Assembly (NCBI GenBank): GCA_029851415.1
Contig: CM056743.1
Span: 33,000,714-33,064,713 of the forward strand
Source of the DNA: Eretmocerus hayati
Taxonomy: Eukaryota; Arthropoda; Insecta; Hymenoptera; Aphelinidae
Length of the DNA stretch: 64,000 nucleotides
Direction of reading: 5' to 3'
Made by a program: the position numbers and the translations under genes. The notes under the pieces were generated by a model. The model saw only the letters and a list, made by a program, of their open reading frames with translations. It ran no database searches and had not been told where the DNA came from. Shown in pieces: positions 26,461 to 37,859 of this stretch (positions are counted from its first letter, which is position 1; each line of letters starts with the position of its first letter).

Positions 26461-26669
26461 GGCTAATGCCAAAATTCGGTTGTTGATTGGGAAGCTGTGT
26501 CATCCTCGAGTAGCTCCCTTCTTGAGAACGGACTCTTTTCACTCAAACGCGCTGGCAGGGCTTATCCATGCTCCATGCTCATGGGGGCAGCCGGGATAGA
26601 CCCGATAGGCAGCGTCCCAAAATCTCAACATTTGCATGTCCATCATTTTCTGAAGTATCTAGAGCTATC

Positions 26670-27956
26670 CTCAAACTGAAGAAGAATACAGCGCCAGGGA
26701 CAGATGGTCTACCTCTAGAATTATTCAACTATGGAGGAGATGATTGAACGGAAGAGATCGACTAACGTATTGAATTCATTTTGCTAGGAGAAAAGAGGCC
26801 AAAAGATTGGACCGATTTCATCATCATTCTAATCCTCAAAAAGAGCGACGAAATAATATGCAACAACTTTAGTGGCTCATCATTGCCAGCCGTTTGTTAC
26901 GAAATCTTATCTATAAAAGCATCATCGACGAACTAACGTCATTTAGAAAGGAAGGACTCTGTGAATACCTACGTGAGTTCCAGCCAAATTAATCAACAAC
27001 AAACCAAATATTCACAATCCGTCAAACCGGCGGGGAAATGGGAATGGGGCAAACCAGTACACCACCTTTTTATTGATTCTAAAAAAGCAAACGACTCGAT
27101 CATAAGATCTAAAGTACTCTCAATCCTGAGTCTGTGAGGGTTACCAGATATTTTAGTGGGAGTAATTTCCATGACATGACATGACATTGCACTACGAGAC
27201 GAGTAATAATTAGCAGAGAGCTATCGGATCCCTTCTGAATAGTTAGTCGTCTGAAACAGGGTGACACTAGATCCCCACGGCTTTTCAATCTAGTACTAGA
27301 GTCTAGTACGTCGTCAGGCGACTTGGCGGCAGCAGTCATTGACTTCGAATCCGATTCAATAAAATCATCAGCTGCTAGGTTGCGCAGATGACTTAGATCT
27401 AGTAGGCGACTTCAGAGAGGGCGTGGTAAAACGTAAAAATTTTCATTGGATCCGCGCCGGAGGTCAAACTCGAAGTAAACGAACCAGAAATCCAATACAT
27501 GGAAGAAGAGATAGGAATAAGATTGACCGAGACACAGAATACCTTCGCGTAAGAAATCTCTCTTCCGAATCAGTATCAAATTTCAAATACTTAGGATCCA
27601 CAATCACCCACGACAAAAAGATACAAAACGAACTCAATATTCGAATAATCGAAAACCTCAGATGCTTCAACCCGTTACAAAAAATATTCAGGGACAAGAA
27701 GCGCTCATGCGACACCAAACGGAGAATATACAGAACCGTGATTTTTTTTTCTTATGAAAACAAAACCATGATACAACTGATCATTCTATATGAATGCGCA
27801 ACCTGGTCCATGACTATACGTGACGAAGCAAAATTTAGAACATTTGAGAATGAAGTCCTTAGGAGTATTCTTGGTAAGAAAATGAACGAGAAATCGGAAA
27901 CCTGGAGGCCCAGGTACAATCAGGAATTGAGAGAAGTTTGTAAGGGATTTGTGTAA
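26670..27956 (+). pseudogene. Decayed RTE-like non-LTR retrotransposon (reverse transcriptase)
   Basis: Across several frames the order of RT motifs is kept: 'NTAPGTDGLPLEL', a 'K..DWT..III.ILKK' block, 'FIDSKKANDSI' (FIDFKKAYDSI-like), 'LKQGDTRSPRLFNLVLE' and then 'ADDLDL'. The C-terminal 'FKYLGSTIT', 'TKRRIYRT' and 'FENEVLRSILG' lie in one frame (27423-27956). This matches RTE/CR1-type elements that encode an endonuclease plus RT. Many frameshifts and stops; dead copy. The catalytic YADD box is degraded. Confidence 0.75.
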
Positions 27957-27971
27957 ATGTTATTCAAGTGA

Positions 27972-28157
27972 TCATTCAGTGAACATGTTTTTTACCAAAT
28001 CTGCTTGTTTTCCTTTTGATTTTTCCGGTATTGTCAGGATTCGCTCGAATTTTTCCATATCATCCAGAGGGGATGTGCAACTAAAAGTCGCGTTTGAGTC
28101 ATGGATAGTCAGAAGGCTTTCAGCTAAATTTTCTCGACGACTTATAACTTCAAGCAA
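27972..28157 (-). other. Possible minus-strand exon, unidentified
   Basis: Open frame of about 60 residues (…ISRRENLAESLL…), with an even mix of residues and ending at a stop. It could be a terminal exon of the gene seen at 29182-30095, but no matching splice phase was found. Weak. Confidence 0.2.
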
Positions 28158-28489
28158 ATCTGCATTTATCCAGCAATGTCGGTGCTTCTCACTGCAGTAT
28201 CGTTAACTTTTCCATGTCCATCTCCAAGCTGCCTGCTGACAATTCCTAGAACTCCTTACAACCCTACAACTCCAGCAGAAGAAAATAAGTCGTAGCGTGG
28301 TATCACATAGTTGAAGAAAGAGGAGTCACAAATAGTCTGACCTCTTACTTCGTGGTCCAAGATTGTTGATGGAAATGTAGAGGCAACATGACAGTCAGAG
28401 ATTAGTCTCAAATTGTATTGATAAATGGAATTCAAGAGAAATGGATCATAGTCATACCTTTATCTAACAACAGCTGATTCACATCAACC

Positions 28490-29059
28490 TGTTATGATAT
28501 TATTCTCCTTCGTGCACTGAATAAAAAGTGCGGCCGCCGGGAAACGATCCGGTGACCTCTTGATCAAGAGACTGACACGTTGTTGCCTGAGCTAGTCCGG
28601 CCGCACCAAGCGGCGGTCCTTATATGTGATAAACTCGAAGTGCGGGGGCCTGTGTAGCTTGCGCCCGTAACACACCCCCTGGGTAGAGTCGACGATGTCC
28701 TCATCGTCTGAACTTCATGTAATAGTCTTCTAATTGTCGTCTATGTAGATCCCGAGTCCATCTTGTCGGTGTAGCAGGTCTACGCGTGGACAGCGCCACC
28801 TAATTATTATCGCTGATTATCCTCCGAGTATGCAGTCCACTTGTGGGCGGGGTTTGTTCCACTTTCTGACACCAGTTGTTATGATATTATTCTCCTTCAT
28901 GCACTGAATAAAAAGTGCGGCCGCCGGGAAACGATCCGGCGACCTCATGATCAAGAGTCTGACACGCTGTTGACTGAGCTAGTCCGGCCAAAGCAAGCGG
29001 CTGTCCTTATATGTGATACACTCGAAGTCCGGGCGCCTGTGTAGCTTGCGCCCGTAACA
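28490..29059 (-). mobile_element. TRIM (miniature LTR retrotransposon), 570 bp
   Basis: Two direct repeats of exactly 183 bp (28490-28672 and 28877-29059), each starting TGTTATG and ending CGTAACA (TG...CA). Read on the minus strand, the base pair after the 5' LTR is followed by TGGTGTCAGAAAGTGG, a primer-binding site of the type used by many Ty3-like elements. A purine tract (AGGGGGGTG) precedes the 3' LTR. The flanks share a 4-bp duplication, AACC. The 204-bp interior has no coding capacity. The LTRs contain a tRNA-like stretch (TAGCTCAG, TCGTTTCCC). Confidence 0.8.
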
Positions 29060-29181
29060 AACCCAAATTGAAGATTAAGCTTGGACAATACTATATTGGT
29101 AGACTGAAGTATCTGAAAGGATAGTGGTTGAAAAATAAGTTACTCAAAGATCATTCTAATGTAGGTAAAAAATGCTCTCAC

Positions 29182-30095
29182 CAACTGGACTTGTTGACAA
29201 GCCATCACCATCAGTCACAAGTGATAGATCAGGAGCAAGAGCTTCGCTCACCATAGCCTGAAAGTTACTGCCATCCTCATTTGGAACATCAAATGAATCA
29301 TTATTGTTAGCAGCTGCAACTATTTCCATTCGTCCTATCACAGCAAATTAATCTCCAATGGCTACTGCACTTTATAATTATTGGTCGAAACTAGGATGTG
29401 AATCGGAGAAGATTGGAATATTCGATAGAAAAAACATACAAGCACAATGAAACATATAAGTTTGATATTCGAGCTACTCAACAGGAGGAGCTTCTCCAGA
29501 AAAGAGAACTTTCTGGTGTGCCAGTACATCTTACTTCACTGCTCCATTCAATTTGGATGGAGATCGAATAGTCGCAGCTGCGTCTCGGCCTTTCACATAG
29601 CACGACATTGGTATAATACACGATTTTCTCTTATCTCCTGGATAATTAGCATCCTCTGCCGAGATGAGGAGGTACTGAACTATTAGATCTGAAAAAAGCA
29701 GGGTAAAGAGTGAAAAATGGACTTGGCACCTACAATGTTCATTTTTGCTTTATTATATCATAACACCACCAAACAACTAGAGAGAGAAAATTGTAGTATT
29801 TCACGATACAAAATACATGAATTGGAGCAAACCGTGGGATAGGTATGGTGTTCGTGAGATTGTGGCTTATCGTGGAAATGAGAATGGAATATGATTGTGT
29901 TTCAGTACCTTGCTCTTCTTCTTCTGCTCTCGTGTGGCGACGGGCTGCCACATGCTGCCCTCTTGCCATTACCAGGTGAAGTGTGCCTTGCTCCAGAACG
30001 CCCTGGACGAATTTACGGACCAATTGATTGACTGGTTGGCTTCTGTTCTTCGGCGTGCTATAAGATGCCGCTCCAAGTTTTGAGGAAAGCTCCAT
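29182..30095 (-). CDS. First two exons of an unidentified minus-strand gene
   Basis: Exon 1 is 30095-29909 (ATG, 62 codons + 1 nt, donor GGTACTG). Exon 2 is 29334-29182 (acceptor GTGATAG, donor GTGAGAG). The phases agree (phase 1 both sides). Exon 1 encodes a basic segment (LVRKFVQGVLEQGTLHLV) ending in RAEEEEQ; exon 2 is acidic (SFDVPNEDGSNFQ, ALAPDLSLVTDGDG). I do not recognise the family. Later exons are not found; the TRIM at 28490-29059 lies in the next intron or has broken the gene. Confidence 0.4.
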
Positions 30096-30480
30096 TGCCG
30101 GTTTTCCAAAAATTGTGATTCGAAGTATTATCGAGTTGCGCTTGTGGCTGGTATCGGCAACACGTGCAAGCTTACATGCAATGAATGCAGTCGTCTGCTC
30201 GCTCGCGGGTCATATATTTCATTGAGATACAACCATGCGCATACATACACACATGTGAGCCGCCTGCATACACGCACGGGCGTGATGGATCAACAGCTGA
30301 TGTATAGTTCGATGAGAAAGATAGAGAGAGCCTAGATAAAGTGCTATTCTGCTACAGGTGAATTACTCCTATTGTGGACAGGATGCAGCAATCTGTTACG
30401 CGGATCTCTTTTCTGATCTATCTAGTAAAACTTGATGTCTTCTCCCATAGTCCAAGATGAACATGATGTGCTCTTGTACT

Positions 30481-31924
30481 TATATGAGTAGTTCCGCGCG
30501 AAACAGACCTACGAAAAAGGGTCATGTCTTAAATTCTTTTTTGACTGTCTTATTCGATTCTATGGTACAAAATATGAACTTTTCACTACCTATGGGGTCC
30601 CAAAAAATTTGACAGGTACCTTCATCGTACATTACTTTGTTCTTTTGAATTATTTTCAACAAAAAAGTTAGGGTATTTTTTTCAATACAATGAATTTTTC
30701 TCGAATTCGTCGACATATGCAGAGTTGCGGCTTGCGGCATTCGAAAGGTCTTTAAAAAACCTATTGAAATCGGTTTCCTGGGATTGATTTCGATGTCTTG
30801 GGTGATTTTATCGAGCAAAAGAGTGAAAAACATAGAAGATTAAATTTCTCGAAAACCCCATTTAAAATCTTGAAAATTTGATATTTAATGTAAAATGTTG
30901 TGTTCTTTCAGAAAAAACATAGTCCCGAATTCCTTTTTTGCGTTCTAACACCTATTTTTGCCAATTATCACAAATCCATTTTCCAGGCTTTTGAAAAATC
31001 GTCTGTTTGCTGTCCTGCGCATGCGCAGGAATTTGGATCCTTGAAACCAATTCCATTGAAAGGCTAAGAAATTTCCTTCAAAATGACCACCTGGTGAAGT
31101 CAAATTCATGCATTTGAACTGAATCTACAACGTATGAAAGATGAGTCTCCAGCTCGAGTGCGACACGTCGATGGACGCCATGGAACGGGGGCAGCCGTAG
31201 ATTTTCCTTACTGCTGTCTCCAGTACTTCCGACCCACCTTTGAGGAACTATCAAGATTCAGTGGTCTTTTGAACGTTGCAACTCTGGCTCAAATGCATGG
31301 AATTGACTTCGGCAGGTGGTGATTTTGAAGAAAATTTTTTTGGCTTTCCAATGGAATTGGTTTCAAGGATCCAAATTCCCGCGCATGCGCAGAAAACAGA
31401 CGATTTCCAAAAGCCTGGAAAATGGATTTGTAATAATTGGCAAAAATAGGTGTTAGAACGCAAAAAAGGAATTCGGGACTATTTTTTTCTGAAAGAACAC
31501 AACATTTTACCCTACATATCAAATTTTCAAGATTTTAACAAATTGGGTTTTCGAGAAATTTAATCTTCTATGTTTTTCACTCTTTTGCTCGATAAAATCA
31601 CCCAAGACATCGAAATCAATCCCAGGAAACCGATTTCAATAGGTTTTTTAAAGACCTTTCGAAAGCTGCAAGCCGCAACTCTGCATATGTCGACGAATTC
31701 GAGAAAAATTCATTGTATTGAAAAAAATACCCTAACTTTTTTGTTGAAAATAATTCAAAAGAACAAAGTAATGTACGTTGAAGGTACCTGGAAAAATTTT
31801 TTGGGGCCTCATAGGTAGTGAAAAGTTCATATTTTGTACTATAGAATCGAATAAAAAAGTCAAGAAAAAAATTTAAGACATGACCCTTCTTCGTAGGTCT
31901 GTTTCGCGCGGAACTACTCATATA
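30481..31924. mobile_element. Fold-back element FB-B, 1.44 kb
   Basis: Both ends carry TATATGAGTAGTTCCGCGCG in inverted orientation. The arms are ~640 bp with a ~135-bp unique centre (about 31131-31266). Arms are highly similar (the same frame appears inverted at 30522-30833 and 31570-31818), so it is young or gene-converted. No transposase; probably a non-autonomous element or palindromic duplication. Confidence 0.85.
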
Positions 31925-32010
31925 TGAATTAGCTATTGTTGAAGTAAGCAGTTTGATGATGAATCATCAAGCATGAAGCGTCTTGTGCACTTGAAATCTC
32001 CAACTCAGTG

Positions 32011-33817
32011 CTATAGAGGAACAACATAGTCTTGTATTGGGCCATAGTGTGATTCAGGAATCGAAATTCTGCACATTTTGGATTTCATGTCACTGAGAGA
32101 ATATTCACCTACACTACCTTGATCTTTCACTTCATAAGTCCCAAGACATGAGAATTCCATAGGATGGGTAGGAGCAACTAAAACAATGTTCAGTTTTTCA
32201 CTCTTCTGGAACACTTCTCCAGATGTTTTGGATATTGCATAAATCTCGAGAACGTGGACCACATCTCCACTCTCCATCAATACTGTACTATTTGCCAAGT
32301 TCAAACTCAGCGTAGGATGATTGATGTCACTCTATCAATCAATAATTAGCAATCTTTGGGTTTCTTCCTGGGATGGAAAGCTTCATTGGTGTATATTTTG
32401 GGTCCTTGGTTATTTTCCAAATAATGCTTAATCTCAAATCTTAGTTGCTCCATAGAGCTCATAGCCGCAATTCAGTTGTTGCTCAACACAACTTGATTTG
32501 TTTTGAAATGGGAACGCTAATAATCTAGTCAAGTTACACTCCAAGTATCCACATCATCAGCGATATTGCTAGGCGTGTGAGGATTAGGATCTTGAAAAAC
32601 CTCGCCATAGAGTGAAGGAAATAATCTTGAGCAGTTATTCATATAAACCTCAGCTTGAGGTAAATATTTGGAGATCAGTTCATTACTTGACAAGATCCTT
32701 GATGCAACACTAAAAAGCACGGAATGCATGTTCTGATCTTCTGGTTAAATCTCTTTTAACCAGAACATCAGACTCTTGAGAACAAAGATAGCACAGAATA
32801 GCTGGAAAGAGCGATATCAAGTGGCATTTCACTTGGAAAAAATATCAAGGAACCTTGTAGACCTCTGAAATTCTGACGGTACCAGATTAGACAGATGTTT
32901 TATCTTGATCATTTCTGAGATCAAATCAATGTCTTGCTTAGAAAGCTCTCCTCCTTTCCAACCTGAATCTGAATTATCTACGATTCAATCAATTTTTTTG
33001 TGGTCCCCAGAGGGTCTAGTTTCATAAATTCGGATACAAAGTGGAGTATCATATTGAGGCTTTTTGTTTCGACCAGAGGAGAAATATCTCGATGATGATA
33101 TGCGTGAACTCTCAGTCAAAAAGATCCACTGGTTCTTGCTAGATAATCTGCTGAAGAGTATATACTTGTATTTCTTGGCTTAGACCCTGCTATATAACAG
33201 CACTCACAACAGAAAAAGACTGACAAGGGGGAACCACGAAGTGCGGCTCACCAAATCTCACCAAACTTCCTTCACAGTCTCGTACCACCTAGAATATGAA
33301 GAATCCAAAGTAACTCCGTCAAATGGGCTCCCTGTTCAGAGCTACAAGTAAAATGTTGGCATTGTCAGTATATCTATATATATATCACTTTATAACATGG
33401 GCCTATATGGGCAATGCTAATGTCATAGACTGTAACTTCGGACAGATGGCCCATTAGACGGAGTTACTCTGGATTTTTCATATTCTAGGTGGTACAAGAC
33501 TGTGAAAAAAGTCTGGTGAACTTTGGTGACCCGCACTTCGTGGGTCCCCCTTGTGAGTGGGTAATGATGACTTTGATAAAAGCTTTTGCTGGACGGTCAC
33601 GTATGAAACTGTTAATTTCTACTTGATATAGTTCTCCATCTATAACTATGCCATTTTCCAACAGCTCATCCAATTCTTCCACAGAATCTTGGAGGAAAAA
33701 GCAGAGTTTTAAACCTCCCATCCCCCAACAAACTTGTATGATGAAATGATCATAAATGATACTCTCACCTTCTGCAAAAATCTTAATTTGACAATCCGCA
33801 GCTCTCATGGGCTTCAC
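32011..33817 (-). pseudogene. Fragments of a transposase-like insect gene
   Basis: Three minus-strand blocks: 33817-33485 ('LLENGIVIDGELYQVEIN', 'IRDRPAKAFIK'), 32729-32529 ('MHSVLFSVASRI', 'AEVYMNNCSRLF') and 32304-32011 (ending 'MCRISIPES' and 'YVVPL'). The order and motifs resemble a common transposon-derived insect protein with 'LL..GI......V.I..F..D.PA.AF' followed by an 'NMH.L' block and a '...PL' end. The first block breaks off exactly at the fold-back element 33222-33554. The family match is from memory and moderate; it could be another gene. Confidence 0.4.
33222..33554. mobile_element. Fold-back MITE FB-C, copy 1
   Basis: The inverted arms begin ACAAGGGGGAACCACGAAG and end CTTCGTGGGTCCCCCTTGT. 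The centre contains CATGGGCCTATATGG near a TATATATATC run. About 333 bp. It interrupts the transposase-like reading frame. Confidence 0.85.
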
Positions 33818-34194
33818 TTGTAGGGTGAAAGACCCTAAAAATCAAACCACAATTTGAGAACTTTGAACGCGTGTAGAAGTGGTTCAACAGTCTTTTGCAA
33901 TGAGTTTCTGTTCCACCGTTGAGAAATTTGGAGTAATGGTTATTCCCAAGTTGCGAGACTTGTCGTCATCGTGCGGGTCCCAAAATCGAGTCTAACCTCA
34001 AACGTCGTACGGTCAATGGAGCGGCCTACGCGCTGACGAGCCCCCGTAGCAGACGAAGCAAAGTGACATGAGGTTGGAGCCTGGAAGACTCCTATTGATC
34101 CAGCATCCTGGCAATCGTCACGTCACGATTGTCCGACCAATGAAAATCGTTTGAGCGCAAATCTAATGATTACGATTCTCCAATGATTTTAATC

Positions 34195-34670
34195 GCAAAT
34201 TCTTGAGGAGGCTCGAGCGCGTAGGAGCGTACCAAGTACGGGGTCCCGCGCGCCTTTTCCCCTTCCACCGCGTCATTGGCGCTATACATAGGTATACTTA
34301 CAATGCAAGCGCTGGCTACAACGCTAGCTTTTTTTACTTCCACTCTAATTTTCTCGAAATTTTGATGGTTGACCCATAGTTTTCCTGGTATCAATTCATA
34401 GGAAATAGATAAAAGAACCGTTTCTTTCGGTCAGAACAAATATCATGAATAGTTAGCCCGCAATCTCATCTTAACGTGTCTGGCCCATAAGGTTGCGTGT
34501 AGTCAGAAATAATTTTCGAAATCAATTTGCTCACGATTTTGGTGGTTGACCCCATGTTTTTTCAATGGTTTTACATTTCTGGTAGTTTTAGCTATAGTTT
34601 AAGCCCACTTGCGCCGAAAACAAATTTTTTATTGAAAAGTGCTCGAGCCTCCTTAAATGCAGGCGGCACA
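34195..34670. repeat. Mixed inverted/direct repeat region
   Basis: GGAGGCTCGAGC near 34208 is inverted at about 34641 (GCTCGAGCCTCC). The block 'TTTTGATGGTTGACCCATAGTTTT' (about 34362) recurs directly as 'TTTTGGTGGTTGACCCCATG' (about 34538). Probably a decayed transposon; boundaries unclear. Confidence 0.4.
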
Positions 34671-35167
34671 TTTGTAGCCGAAACTTTTATAGATAGTTTA
34701 CACTCGACCTAATGATTAGATTCAGATCAAAAGCAAGCCGAATTTTTTTTCATGCAAGTTCTTCATTCATAGCCAAAAATTAGTCATGTCAATACCTTTC
34801 CCAGTTCCGTGAACACCATTGTACCTCACAAAGTCTCTGTATCTGGGAGGAATCGATTCCCTCTATCAGTAAATATACAACGAGAATGGATGAAATCCGC
34901 GCGGAAAAGTTCCGACGTCAACTCCCTTATTTTCGTGATCGATTGGCGAAGTGTCAGTTTGGCGTATTTCGGTTTTGTGGTTTCAGAAGCCATTCCTTCA
35001 GATATTCGATAGAGCGAGGGGCTACAAAAGTCCAATCAGATGTATGGGATCATTCTCGACTTTTTTGTGATATACATTCACTTGGAGAGACATTTTCCGT
35101 GAGAAAAGAGACATTAAATTCAAAATTTCTATCAATAAATCTCTTCAGAATGAACGATAAACACTGA

Positions 35168-35500
35168 CAAGGAGAGGTCCAACCTTGTGGGTCCTGGATC
35201 TTGATGAAACTTTGGGAATTATCTTGTTTTGGTGAGAAATGAAGGTATCTCCAAGGGTTTAATCCCACGGACCTCCTAATTCGGGATACTGCAGCTGTGA
35301 AGATTAGCATTGTCCATATAGGCCCATGTTAAAAAGACACATATATAGATATACTACCGATGCTAATCTCCACAGCTGTATCTTGAAATAGGAGGCCCAT
35401 TGGACGGAACCCTTTTGGGTACCTCCATTTCTCACCAAAACAAGAAGATTCCCAAAGTTTCGTCAAGATCCAGGACCCGCAAGGTTGGACCTCTTCTTGT
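35168..35500. mobile_element. Fold-back MITE FB-D, copy 1
   Basis: The arms start CAAGGAGAGGTCCAACCTTG and end CAAGGTTGGACCTCTTCTTG; ~333 bp. The centre (GGCCCATGTT, TATATAGATATA) resembles that of FB-C, so the two families share an origin. Confidence 0.8.
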
Positions 35501-36141
35501 AAGATAATATCTTGGTAGGTTTATCCGGTAAACGTAGAGTGCTAGATGGTTTGGACAAGTTTAGATCAGGAATTCTGTTATGAATACCCAGTTCAGTAAT
35601 TGGAGAGAATCATTGATCAGAGGGGAGTGGATGGAGGTGGAAATCAAGTGAGGCGGTCGATACATGACTGATAATCCCTAGGATAAAACTATGACAATCG
35701 GTAGGATGGCTCTCAAAATATCTGGAAGAGTATAAAATTTGAAGCGTATTTAATTTGAGGTGAAGACTTTTCTACGACGAAAATAAAACAGTGGATGACG
35801 CTCAATATGGCTGGGTCTTTCACCCAATGAGATTGAATATTGCCTCAAGTGTACAAAGAGATCCGTCAAAACGCTCACAAAAATTTGAATGTCATAGAAC
35901 AAAAGATAGATGGGAAGTTCAGCAAAAATTGATACCCTAATTAAAATTCTGAATCAAACCACCTCTCCTAGATAAGAGCGGAACATACGGGGAAGATTAT
36001 CGTTGTTTTGTTTTAGATGTTAAATTTTAGATGCTATAGAATTTGGACCAACATAGAGATGGAATGATGTTATTTTCTTGGCAATTGTCTGGATGTGGGG
36101 AAGGGAGTATTGCAAGTATGGAGCTGAAAAAAGAATGGGCT

Positions 36142-37042
36142 TACAGTACCCGCCGAAATGAATGGAACTTAATCCTTCTCTAAAACTCCTTCAGTAAAAC
36201 AGCAATTACTCGAGTGTCCTTGGGTCTACGGTCATTTTAAAAAAAGCATTCGAAAGATTAGGAAACAAGCTATCATTTTATGTCCTTCAAAATATTTTTT
36301 GACGCAAAATTCATGATTTTGATTGGCTCCAAAAAGTGGAAACAATTTCATTTCAATCAATCATCGATCATTCATCGGTAAATCGCGATGGCGAAAAGTT
36401 CTTTGCGGGATCTTGTAGCTTTTTCCAAGACCTTCAAATTCGTTTTTTCATACATGACTCTACGGTTTTTTGCACCCGACTTACGAGCGATCGAGTGAGA
36501 GCAAATTCACACGCGTTGAGGGTAGCGGAGATACAAAAAAATGCGCAATTCACGATTTCGACGTGAAATCTTCTAAAAACCATGAAATATGAATCAGGTA
36601 TGATTTAGAATGCACTTGAAACGACCTCAGACAGCTTGAAGTAGAAAAAACTCATACCTCTGGATCGCCAGTACCCTCTACCCGTACCAACTTCTCTTTG
36701 CCAGATCACTCGTAACTTGGATGGAAATAACCGTCGAGTAATGTATAAAAACACGATTTCAAAGGCCTTGAAAAGAGCTACAAGATCCCGCGAAGAATCT
36801 CTTGCTATCGCAATTTCCCGATGAATGATCGATGATTCATTAGAATGGAAATTTTTTCACTTTTCGAAGACAATCGAAACCACGAATTTTGCGTCAAAAA
36901 ATATTTTGAAGGACATTAATTGATAGGTTTTTTTGTCATCTTTCAAATGCTTTTCGTAGAATTTCTGTAGACCCAAGGACGTCCAAGTATTCGCTGTTTT
37001 GGTAAAGGAATCTGTGTGCCATTCATTTTGGCGGGTACTGTA
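36142..37042. mobile_element. Fold-back element FB-E, ~0.9 kb
   Basis: Ends are ACAGTACCCGCCGAAATGAA and the inverse ATTCATTTTGGCGGGTACTGT. The long arms include inverted copies of GGGTCTACGGTC/GTAGACCCAAGG. Arms are more diverged than in FB-A or FB-B. No coding. Confidence 0.75.
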
Positions 37043-37859
37043 TCTTTGGAAAATTCAGACCATACCCTCCGAGCTCACGAAAATTGGTGTAATTTAAATT
37101 GAATCACAGAAAACGTTGTACATCGCTAGTGGAATATACCCATGGAGATGTAATAGGTCTTGGCAAGCAGAATAAGATAGATCGGATTTTCTTCGGGGTA
37201 TGACTCTAACTAGGGAATCAAAAAAAAGAAATTCGAGAAAACTCCAAGCGAAAATTTCCGCACCGATACAATACTTTCTCTCCAAGGAACCAAAGGTTGC
37301 CCCAAAATCCTTATCGGGAATCAAATCATTTAGATAAACTTCATAAATTTCTCTGGACAGCATTTGGGAACGTTTACTTGGAATACAGGTCTCAATGTTC
37401 TCGCTATCTTTCGATACATATTCATATCACTTGAATATCACCTCATAATTTGTTTTAATATTCCACGATTATATCTGAAGAATTCGTGCAACTTACCACC
37501 AAAGTATACGACTAAATGGTCCCCCGCAATGTTTCATGCTGTGTCAAAGATAGACTGGTACCAAATTTATTGAACCAAAGAATAAATTGCCAGTGCACGA
37601 TCCACATACAAGAAAATACACTCACAATACTGCATATTGTATCAGTCATCAAATTTACATAAGATACGACAAGATGTAATATTCTCATGATAAGATTGTT
37701 TACGAAGCGTTTGTATCCCAGCCTCTTTATTAGCCTGCGGATCATTAAAACAATGCAAAATTTCCATTTCTACGTGATTATTCCTTGGTACATCGTGGAG
37801 GCTCGACCTCCTCGAAACAACATATAGAGCCAGACGTAATCGTGGGAAATTTGCTAAAA

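Noticed and set aside
28520..28620. A functional tRNA gene on the minus strand
   Set aside because: Box A- and B-like words are present, but the stretch is part of both TRIM LTRs and does not fold as a proper tRNA.
30522..31921. 100-aa open frames in both arms of the 1.44-kb fold-back
   Set aside because: The same sequence inverted; no homology and composition typical of AT-rich noncoding DNA.
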